From assembly GCA_023430825.1 (NCBI GenBank), contig JAEYYL010000260.1, positions 1 to 5,657 on the forward strand: DNA of 5,657 bases, written 5' to 3'. Positions 1 to 5,657 of this stretch are shown piece after piece. Numbering within the stretch: position 1 is the stretch's first letter; each line of letters starts with the position of its first letter. A program made the translations under genes and the position numbers. Below the pieces are notes generated by a model, which saw only the letters and a list, made by a program, of their open reading frames with translations, was not told where the DNA came from and made no database searches. The DNA is from Verrucomicrobiota bacterium. GTDB lineage: Bacteria; Verrucomicrobiota; Verrucomicrobiia; Opitutales; Opitutaceae.

Positions 1-860
1 GGCAGGAAATTCTCGACGTGCTTTTTGACCGTGCAGACCTGCATGCCGAGGATCGTCGCCACTTCCGGGCTGGTCTTGCCCTGCGCCACCCAGAACAGGA
101 TTTCGGTTTCCCGCGGCGTGAGCCCGAGCCCGCGCAGATCCGCCGGAGTCGCCGGCGCGGCCCGTTCCTCGAGCGTGATCAGCCAGGTTTCGTCCGCGGA
201 CGACGTCGCGCTGCGGCGCACGTGCAACCGCAGTCCACCCGGACGCTCCACCGTTTCGGCGGCCCCGCCGAGCGAGGCGGTCAGGGCATCAATGCCGCCG
301 TGGCGCGTCATGATCGCCTGCGCCTCGCGGGTGGAAAACAGCACGGCCCGATCGGTCTGCCGCACAACCACGATCGCGCGATCGAGGGAGTTCTGCAGCG
401 CGTGTTCGGCGACGATGCTGCGCTGCAGCGCCGCGTCGAGCCGGTCATTCTGTTCCTGCAACGCCTTCTGCAGCCGGCGGATTTCGAGATGGGCGTGTAT
501 CCGCGCCAGCACTTCACCGGGATAAACCGGTTTCGTCAGATAATCGACCGCGCCGGCCTCGAGCCCGCGCACTTTGTCGAACGGATCGTCGAGCGCGGTC
601 ATGAAAAACACCGGGATGTCGCGCCCCGCGGGCAGTTGCTTGAGCCGCCGGCACGTTTCGAGGCCGTCGATTCCGGGCATCATGACGTCGAGCAGGATCA
701 AATCCGGCTCCTCGACCGCGAGCGTTTCCAGCGCCGCCTCGCCGCTTTCGCAGACGAGCACGTGATAGCCGGCGGCGACCAGATCGTCGTAGAGCACTTC
801 GACATTGTCCGGGATGTCGTCGACCAGGAGCAGCGTGGCGCGGGCAGAGGCAGGCGTCAT
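1..860 (-). CDS. Response regulator, REC plus LuxR-type HTH (3' end outside window)
   Basis: Cytoplasmic response regulator and probable DNA-binding transcription factor, the likely phosphoacceptor partner of the kinase just upstream. I translated 286 full codons from the minus strand. Residues 8-125 form a receiver domain with the acidic pair D14/D15, phosphoacceptor D58 (context LILLDVMMPGIDG), T88 and K110 (YLTKP), so all key residues are present. Residues about 120-158 are charged and leucine-rich and look like a helical or coiled-coil linker. Residues about 160-232 (IVVVRQTDRAVLFSTREA through TWLITLEER) match no domain I can name; they may be a degenerate PAS-like module. Residues 245-286 begin a LuxR/NarL-type HTH (GLTPRETEILFWVAQGK, then TVKKHVENFL), cut by the window edge, so the total length is unknown but probably near 310. 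The ATG at 860-858 overlaps the kinase stop as ATGA, and no Shine-Dalgarno is visible, so translation probably depends on coupling. The target genes are not shown. Confidence 0.93.
   Translation of the reverse strand, partial: MTPASARATLLLVDDIPDNVEVLYDDLVAAGYHVLVCESGEAALETLAVEEPDLILLDVMMPGIDGLETCRRLKQLPAGRDIPVFFMTALDDPFDKVRGLEAGAVDYLTKPVYPGEVLARIHAHLEIRRLQKALQEQNDRLDAALQRSIVAEHALQNSLDRAIVVVRQTDRAVLFSTREAQAIMTRHGGIDALTASLGGAAETVERPGGLRLHVRRSATSSADETWLITLEERAAPATPADLRGLGLTPRETEILFWVAQGKTSPEVATILGMQVCTVKKHVENFL
857..860 (-). other. ATGA stop/start overlap coupling kinase and response regulator
   Basis: Read on the minus strand, the kinase stop TGA (859-857) and the response regulator start ATG (860-858) share two bases in the tetramer ATGA. 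The minus-strand bases just upstream carry no purine-rich Shine-Dalgarno sequence. This is the classic geometry for termination-reinitiation, so the two proteins are probably made from one transcript in linked amounts. That expression link is inferred from the overlap. Confidence 0.85.
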
Positions 861-3800
861 GGCGCGGAGGATTTTATCGTTTTGCGCGCGAGCGCCTGGG
901 CAAGGATTTCGCGAATCGCTCCCGTGCGGAACCGCCGCGCGAGGGCCGCGATCTCCTGGCGAAACGCGGCATCCGGCCCTTCAGCGCTTGCCTCGACGAG
1001 TTCGCGCAGCGTGCGCAGATCCGCCCGGCGCGCGAGGTCGAGCCAGCGTTCCAGTTCGGCGGTGGGCGGCAGGACGAGATCGAGCAGCGCAGCGTGATCC
1101 CGCGGACGCGCGAACGGCGATTCGCTTCCCGCGCCCGGCGGGAGCGGCGCGGTCGTCCATCGCAGTCCGAGCTGATCGGCGATCGCAGCGAGCAACGTGG
1201 CCTCGTCGACGGGCTTCGGCACGAACGCATCTCCGCCGGCGGCATCGGAGCGATCCGGCACGATGCCGAACACGCTCGCGCTGACGACGATCACGCGCGG
1301 TCGGTTAGGCTCCAGCCGCAAGCGGCGAGCCACCTCGGCGCCGTCGAGGTCAGGCAGGTGAAGGTCGAGCAGGACGAGATCGAAGGGATTCGCCGCAAAG
1401 GCCGCGAGGGCGCGCTCGCCGGTCCCCGCCTCCTCCACGACGAAGCCGAGCAGCGTCAGCAGATCGTTCAACACCGCGCGATTGGTCGCAACATCGTCCA
1501 CCACGAGCACGCGGCGCCGAGGCCCCTCGTATCCAGTTATCTGCGACGGCGTCGCCGCGGTGGCGCTGGCCGGCGCCGGCTCGAGCGCGAGCTCGAAGCG
1601 GAAAACGCTTCCGCGGCCCGGCTCGCTCTCCACCTCGATGCGTCCGCCCATGAGTTCGACGATCCGCTGGCTGATCGGCAGTCCAAGGCCCGCGCCCATC
1701 GCGTCGAGGGAATCGGCTCCGACCAGCGGGCGCAGTTGATGAAACGGATCAAAGACCGCCGCGAGTTCGCCGGGCGGGATGCCGACGCCGGTGTCGCGCA
1801 CTTCGAAGCGCGACCGCCCGGCGGCGTGCGCGAACGCCAGCACGACTTCGCCGGTGCGGGTGAATTTCACGGCGTTGGCGAGGAGGTTGATCAACACCTG
1901 CCGCAGCTTGGCTTCGTCAGCCATCACGCACTGCGGCACGCCCGCGCCGAATTCGAGCCGGAAGGTCAGACCTTTTTCGGACGCGCGCGGCTCGAACGTT
2001 TCCGCGAGTCCCGCGGCGAGGCGGCGCAACGAGCACGGTCGCGGGCGCAGCACCATCTTGCCCGCCTCGATTTTCGAGAGGTCGAGGACTTCGTTGATCA
2101 TTTCGAGCAGGTGCTGGCCGTTGCGGCCGATCGTCTCGAGCTGGCGCCGGCCCTTGGCGGAGAGGCCTTCCTCACGGCGGACGATTTGCGCGAAGCCGAG
2201 GATGGCATTGAGCGGCGTGCGCAACTCGTGGCTCATCGCCGCGAGGAACGTGCTTTTCGCGCGGTTGGCGACCTCGGCTTGCGTCTTCGCGGCGTAGAGC
2301 TGCTGCTGGCTGGCGTGCAACGTGGCGGTGCGCGCGGCGACGAGTTGTTCGAGTCGGCGTTCGCGCGCGCGGCCGCGGCGGACGGCCCAGCGCACGCCGC
2401 CCGCGAGCAATCCGCCGGCAGCGGCTACCGCGCCGAACACGCTCCACCAGGAAAACCACCACGGCCGCGCGATCGTGAACTCGAGCGCGCGCACCGGTCC
2501 ACTCGCACCGTCGCCATTGCGCGCCTGAACTTCGAAGCGATAAGCCCCGGCCGGAAGCCGGCCAAACTCGCGCGTGGACAGCAGGCTGTAGGGCGGCCAT
2601 TCGCCCCTGCCTTCGCGCACGAGCCGCGAGCGATAAGCCATCTGGCCGGCGCTGGCGAAATCCGGCGCGGCAAAATCGAACCCGAGCGAAGCATCATGCG
2701 GCAGCGGCTGGGCGAAAGCCCCGTCGGCGAGCTCGCCGGTCGCGCGCACGATCGGCGCGGCGGGCACGGCGGGCGCCGGCACGTCGTTCAGATCGACGCG
2801 CAACAATCCCGCTTCTCCGCCCACCCAGAGCACGGCACCGGCCGCGCCGGTTTCCGCGAGAAGCGCGTGCACCTCGCCGACCTGTGCAGCCGCCGCCGGC
2901 AGGATGCGAACGGGCTCGGCTTCACCGCGCCGGATTTCGCGCAGTTGCCAGCCCAATCCGCTGCGGGCGGCTTCCGGAGCCGGCCCGAGGGCGATCCAGG
3001 CGCGCTCGGCGTCGATCGGCGCGAAGACGCGCAGGCGTCGGTCCTGATCGAGGTCCGCTTGCGTCGCGGGATCGAGCAACATCGATCCGGCGCTCAGATG
3101 CTTCAGGCCGCGAGCGCTCACGATCAGCGGGCTGGCTCCCCACCTGCGCAACCGCGGCTGCCAGTCGCGCGCGAGCCAGGCACCCAGCTCCGGCTGGGTG
3201 TCGAAGACGACCTGCTGGTCGAAGAGCGTCAGGAGCGGTTTCGCGAGAACGGAAAAATCCAGCGTTGCGGGATCGGCCGGTGGCGCCAGCTGCTTGGCGG
3301 AGGCCCGGTAGAACCGGCTCACGTTTTGCGGAAAGGCGATCCACCACTCATCCGGTCCCTGCTCGAAAATGCCGAGCATGCCGCTGCCGTTGCGGGAAAC
3401 ATCCAGCAGTTCCCATCCCGCCGCGGACCGCCGCAATCGTCCGGCTCCGCCGGTCGCGCCGAAGTAGATCACGTCCGCATCGCGGGGCGAAGGCGTCAGA
3501 CTCAGCACCTGCCCGGGCGTCGACGCGATCGGCGTGAAGGCGTCGCCCTCCAGCACATGGATGCCGTCGGACGTTCCGGCGAAAAGCTGGCCGGCGTGCT
3601 GCAGGAGCACCGCAGCGTGGTTGCGCGGTCCGCGGAGCAGTTGAAAACGCGCCGGTTCGCTGGGCGAGCGTCCGGGCTCGAGCCGGTAGATGCCGCCGTT
3701 GGTGCCGACATGGAGCGCGCCTTCGTGGCGGACGATCGCGAAAACGGCGGGCGTATCCAAACCGTTGAAACGATCGAAACGCGTCACGTGCCGCGGCAGT

Positions 3801-4768
3801 TCGATGCGCACCGGTTGTCCGCCCACCGACGCCCAGACATCACCGGCACGATCCACGAACAGCGCTTGCACCGCTCCGAACGGAAGTCCGCTACCCGGGT
3901 GAACCTGCGCGACTTCCGTGAGGTCGGCGTTGAAAATTCGAATGAGCCCGCCGGACATCAGCGTGGCGTAACCGCCGCCCGGCAGCGCGCTGGCCATCGC
4001 CACCCGCGCACCGCCGGGATCGACCGCCACAGGGAGCGCGCGCACGCGGCCGTCGGCGTCCACGCTGAGAAAGCGGCCGTCACCTAGAATCAGGCGGAGT
4101 TCACCGTTCGCGCCTGACTCCGCGAGCACGACTTCGCTGCGGAGCGGTTCGCTCAAGGTGCGATCCGGAAGCCAAGCGGGCTTGGTCCAGCGCTCCACCA
4201 CGCCCTCCGCCGAGAAGCGAAGAAGGCGCGTGGCATCGAGCCGCACGTATTGACCCTTGTCGGGGCCGATCGTGGGCCAGGTGTGCCATTCACCCTGTCG
4301 CCGCCAACCAGCGGAGTTCGCGTTGACCGCGACGAGATCTTCTTCCGCGAAAAATAGGCGGTAGGGTTCGCGCCACGCCGTCCGATTTTCGTCGGGCTCG
4401 CGCAGAAGTTCCAAACCCCACGAACCGCGCGCATCGCTGCGGGCCACCCCCATCAGACTTGTCGCAGCAATCAGAATGTCGCCCGTCGGCGTGCCGCGAA
4501 CCTGTCCCACCGCCCGCTGGGTCTGGGCAAACGGAATCGTTTCCACCGTCCGCCCATCAGCGACGAACACCCCGGAACTCGCGCCAAACAACATGCGCCC
4601 GTCGGGCAACTGGCCGATCGCCTGCACCGCGGGATCATCGGGCAGCGTGCCCGCGGGCAGGAGTTGGACATTCGCATGTCCGAGCTCCTCGCGTGCCGCG
4701 GTCTCGGCGGCGCCGGGAAACGCGAGAGCGATCCATGCGCCCAGAAAAATGCTCGCCCGATTCTTCAT
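857..4768 (-). CDS. Hybrid sensor histidine kinase with periplasmic two-component-regulator propeller
   Basis: Membrane sensor kinase of 1303 residues that should autophosphorylate in response to an extracytoplasmic signal and pass phosphate to receiver domains. A signal peptide spans residues 1-21 (KNR, hydrophobic core, likely cut after GAA). About 30-680 is a beta-propeller with Reg_prop-like repeats, seen best at 47-71, 299-317 (VQALFVDRAGDVWASVGG), 341-363, 386-406 and 631-657. A Y_Y_Y domain covers about 690-767. One membrane helix lies at about 770-792 after PWWFSWW, followed by a helical linker (797-845). HisKA has an intact H box with H847 (SHELRTPLNAILGF). HATPase_c has N961/N965, D992-G994-G996, FDPF 1006-1009 and GAGLGL 1025-1030. 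The receiver domain (about 1086-1202) has D1091/D1092, D1135, S1163 and K1185. The tail (1205-1303) is not a recognisable HPt. The start is firm: an in-frame TGA lies 12 codons upstream (4807-4805) with no start codon between. The ligand is unknown. Confidence 0.96.
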   Translation of the reverse strand: MKNRASIFLGAWIALAFPGAAETAAREELGHANVQLLPAGTLPDDPAVQAIGQLPDGRMLFGASSGVFVADGRTVETIPFAQTQRAVGQVRGTPTGDILIAATSLMGVARSDARGSWGLELLREPDENRTAWREPYRLFFAEEDLVAVNANSAGWRRQGEWHTWPTIGPDKGQYVRLDATRLLRFSAEGVVERWTKPAWLPDRTLSEPLRSEVVLAESGANGELRLILGDGRFLSVDADGRVRALPVAVDPGGARVAMASALPGGGYATLMSGGLIRIFNADLTEVAQVHPGSGLPFGAVQALFVDRAGDVWASVGGQPVRIELPRHVTRFDRFNGLDTPAVFAIVRHEGALHVGTNGGIYRLEPGRSPSEPARFQLLRGPRNHAAVLLQHAGQLFAGTSDGIHVLEGDAFTPIASTPGQVLSLTPSPRDADVIYFGATGGAGRLRRSAAGWELLDVSRNGSGMLGIFEQGPDEWWIAFPQNVSRFYRASAKQLAPPADPATLDFSVLAKPLLTLFDQQVVFDTQPELGAWLARDWQPRLRRWGASPLIVSARGLKHLSAGSMLLDPATQADLDQDRRLRVFAPIDAERAWIALGPAPEAARSGLGWQLREIRRGEAEPVRILPAAAAQVGEVHALLAETGAAGAVLWVGGEAGLLRVDLNDVPAPAVPAAPIVRATGELADGAFAQPLPHDASLGFDFAAPDFASAGQMAYRSRLVREGRGEWPPYSLLSTREFGRLPAGAYRFEVQARNGDGASGPVRALEFTIARPWWFSWWSVFGAVAAAGGLLAGGVRWAVRRGRARERRLEQLVAARTATLHASQQQLYAAKTQAEVANRAKSTFLAAMSHELRTPLNAILGFAQIVRREEGLSAKGRRQLETIGRNGQHLLEMINEVLDLSKIEAGKMVLRPRPCSLRRLAAGLAETFEPRASEKGLTFRLEFGAGVPQCVMADEAKLRQVLINLLANAVKFTRTGEVVLAFAHAAGRSRFEVRDTGVGIPPGELAAVFDPFHQLRPLVGADSLDAMGAGLGLPISQRIVELMGGRIEVESEPGRGSVFRFELALEPAPASATAATPSQITGYEGPRRRVLVVDDVATNRAVLNDLLTLLGFVVEEAGTGERALAAFAANPFDLVLLDLHLPDLDGAEVARRLRLEPNRPRVIVVSASVFGIVPDRSDAAGGDAFVPKPVDEATLLAAIADQLGLRWTTAPLPPGAGSESPFARPRDHAALLDLVLPPTAELERWLDLARRADLRTLRELVEASAEGPDAAFRQEIAALARRFRTGAIREILAQALARKTIKSSAP

Positions 4769-4821
4769 CGACGCACGCGACCGTGAGTCGTGAACGGAGC
4801 ATCCTCAAACCTCGATTGAGC

Positions 4822-4843
4822 GTATTCGCCCAAGGGCGAATAC
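4822..4843. repeat. Perfect 10-bp inverted repeat, candidate operator
   Basis: The left arm GTATTCGCCC (4822-4831) and right arm GGGCGAATAC (4834-4843) are exact reverse complements around the 2-bp spacer AA; the match stops at the flanking bases. It lies 35 bp before the exoprotein ATG and 53 bp before the kinase ATG. The near-continuous dyad suits binding by a homodimeric regulator and suits a loop-less RNA hairpin poorly. No T-run follows on either strand, so a rho-independent terminator is unlikely. The partner LuxR-type regulator is a possible ligand, but this is inferred only from proximity. It could also be a dispersed genomic repeat. Confidence 0.7.
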
Positions 4844-4863
4844 CCGAAGCCCGCCGCTGGCGT

Positions 4864-4869
4864 TATGAT
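4864..4869 (+). promoter_or_regulatory. Possible -10 hexamer TATGAT for the exoprotein gene
   Basis: TATGAT matches five of six bases of the sigma-70 -10 consensus and ends 9 bp before the exoprotein ATG. If used, transcription would start within a few bases of the ATG and give a nearly leaderless mRNA, which would fit the missing Shine-Dalgarno sequence. Against it, the 17-bp-spaced -35 position reads TACCCG and there is no extended -10 TG. One good hexamer can occur by chance. Confidence 0.2.
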
Positions 4870-4878
4870 CGCGCGCAA

Positions 4879-5657
4879 ATGAGCCGCACAAACACTCCCC
4901 CGGGTGCATCGGTTTTCGCGAAACAGGTCCTCCTGTTGGTCGCCATGGTGCCACTGATCGTTCTGCCGCCGCATGCGATCGCTTTGCCGCAAGGCGGCCA
5001 GGTCGCCGCGGGACAAGTCACCGCCACCTACGGCGCCGGTTCGCTCACACTCCAGCAGGCCGGCGGAGCCGCGATCGTGAACTGGGCGGATTTCGGCATC
5101 GCCCCTGGCGAAATTCTCAACATCCGCCAGGACGGCCCCCAGGCCGCACTGCTCAATCGCGTCATGGGCGCCAACCCGTCCGCGCTACTCGGCGAACTCA
5201 ACGCCAACGGCCGCGTGTTTCTCGTCAACCCCAACGGCGTGGTCGTGGGCAAGGACGCACGCATCGATGCCGGCAGTTTCATCGCCACGACCTCGCAGAT
5301 CGCCGACGCCGCTTTTCTCGCGGGCGGCGACCTCAGCTTTTCGGACGGCAGCACGGCGGACATCGTCAACCTCGGCGTGATCCGCGCGAGCAGCGGCGAC
5401 GCCGTGCTCGTGGCGCATCGGGTCGTCAACGCCGGCGAGATCCACGCGCCGGAAGGCACCGCGGCGCTGGGCGCGGCGACCGAGTTCGTGTATTCGCCTT
5501 TTGGTGACGACCGCCTGCGCATCGTGACGGGTGGACCGCATGCCGGCGCGGACAGCATCGGCGTGAACAACGCCGGCCTCGTCGACGCCGCCGAGGCGCA
5601 ACTCCTCGCCGCCGACGGCAGCCTCTACGCGCTGGCCGTGAACCAGACGGGCATCGT
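4879..5657 (+). CDS. Filamentous-haemagglutinin-type exoprotein with TPS domain (5' part only)
   Basis: N-terminal 259 codons of a secreted TpsA-like protein, probably a large adhesin or other surface exoprotein exported across the outer membrane by a TpsB/FhaC-type pore (no partner gene in the window). A signal peptide covers residues 1-35: K15, hydrophobic core 17-31, likely cleavage after HAIA. The mature start LPQGGQVAAGQ and the series NWADFGI (68-74), LLNRVMG (91-97), LGELNANGRVFLVNPNGVVVG (104-124) and GSFIATTS (132-139) follow the haemagglutination-activity domain, including the NPNG motif. Residues 150-259 continue with beta-helix-like rungs such as VNLGVIRASSGDAVLVA and VVNAGEIHAPEGTAALGA. 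The ATG at 4879 is preferred because it gives a full signal peptide; the in-frame ATG at 4945 would remove K15 and half the hydrophobic core. There is no visible Shine-Dalgarno. The gene runs off the right edge, so size and C-terminal domains are unknown. Confidence 0.92.
   Translation, partial: MSRTNTPPGASVFAKQVLLLVAMVPLIVLPPHAIALPQGGQVAAGQVTATYGAGSLTLQQAGGAAIVNWADFGIAPGEILNIRQDGPQAALLNRVMGANPSALLGELNANGRVFLVNPNGVVVGKDARIDAGSFIATTSQIADAAFLAGGDLSFSDGSTADIVNLGVIRASSGDAVLVAHRVVNAGEIHAPEGTAALGAATEFVYSPFGDDRLRIVTGGPHAGADSIGVNNAGLVDAAEAQLLAADGSLYALAVNQTGI

Larger units (their letters stand above)
4769..4878. promoter_or_regulatory. Divergent intergenic region with promoters for kinase operon and exoprotein gene
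   Basis: These 110 bp separate the kinase ATG (minus strand) from the exoprotein ATG (plus strand) and must hold the start signals of at least the exoprotein gene, and very likely of the kinase operon too. Within it are a strong inverted repeat (4822-4843), a weak 5-bp dyad CTCAA/TTGAG (4804-4808 and 4816-4820) and a TATGAT hexamer (4864-4869). I see no convincing paired -35/-10 elements in either direction and no Shine-Dalgarno sequence before either start codon. Confidence 0.6.

Noticed and set aside
18..1097. A 359-codon open frame on the plus strand at the left end.
   Set aside because: It is antisense to the response regulator and the kinase C-terminus, both supported by conserved residues. 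Its arginine-rich translation shows no family features.
2549..2563. Short inverted repeat GGCCGG / CCGGCC with a 3-bp spacer.
   Set aside because: It lies inside the kinase Y_Y_Y coding region, and short GC-only dyads like this are expected by chance at this base composition.
1094..4087. A 997-codon open frame on the plus strand opposite the kinase gene.
   Set aside because: It lies entirely antisense to a kinase whose domains and catalytic residues are all recognisable. Its translation is rich in Arg, Ala, Gly, Glu and His with no domain or signal peptide, as expected from the complement of GC-biased codons.
4822..4843. The intergenic inverted repeat read as a rho-independent terminator.
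   Set aside because: There is no T-run after it on either strand, the 2-base spacer is too small for a normal hairpin loop, and it lies between divergent starts, not after a gene.
4765..5016. An 83-codon minus-strand open frame spanning the intergenic region and the exoprotein signal peptide.
   Set aside because: It overlaps the exoprotein start on the opposite strand and runs across the dyad. It has no recognisable features and would end inside the kinase start.
5028..5601. Minus-strand open frames of 180 and 138 codons opposite the exoprotein gene.
   Set aside because: The plus-strand frame encodes a clear TPS domain with NPNG and beta-helix rungs; the opposite frames are low-complexity shadows.

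Overview
The window is GC-rich and tightly packed. It holds parts or all of three genes around one short divergent intergenic region. Codon usage is strongly GC-biased, no clear Shine-Dalgarno sequence precedes any start, and two features resemble the Opitutaceae (Verrucomicrobiota): a large propeller-type hybrid sensor kinase paired with a REC/LuxR-type response regulator, and a filamentous-haemagglutinin-like exoprotein. That assignment comes from family-level recognition, not a database search, and should be treated as moderate.

Layout, left to right. (1) Positions 860 down to 1, minus strand: a response regulator with an N-terminal receiver domain, a coiled-coil linker, an unassigned middle region and the start of a LuxR/NarL-type helix-turn-helix; its 3' end lies outside the window. 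(2) Positions 4768 down to 857, minus strand: a complete 1303-residue hybrid histidine kinase with a signal peptide, a periplasmic beta-propeller sensor, a Y_Y_Y domain, one membrane helix, HisKA, HATPase, a receiver domain and a C-terminal tail. Its stop codon overlaps the response regulator start as ATGA. (3) Positions 4769-4878: a 110-bp divergent intergenic region with a perfect 10-bp inverted repeat (2-bp spacer). (4) Position 4879 onward, plus strand: the 5' part of a secreted exoprotein with a two-partner-secretion (TPS) haemagglutination domain, running off the right edge.

How they may work together. The kinase and regulator form one translationally coupled two-gene unit and almost certainly signal to each other. 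The exoprotein gene is divergent and shares the intergenic region, and the dyad there is a plausible operator. A working inference is that the propeller senses an extracytoplasmic ligand and the LuxR-type regulator controls the exoprotein gene, its own operon, or both. The sequence shows the arrangement but not the regulation. The rest of the window is ordinary coding sequence. I found no RNA gene, CRISPR array, insertion sequence or clearly undescribed system.
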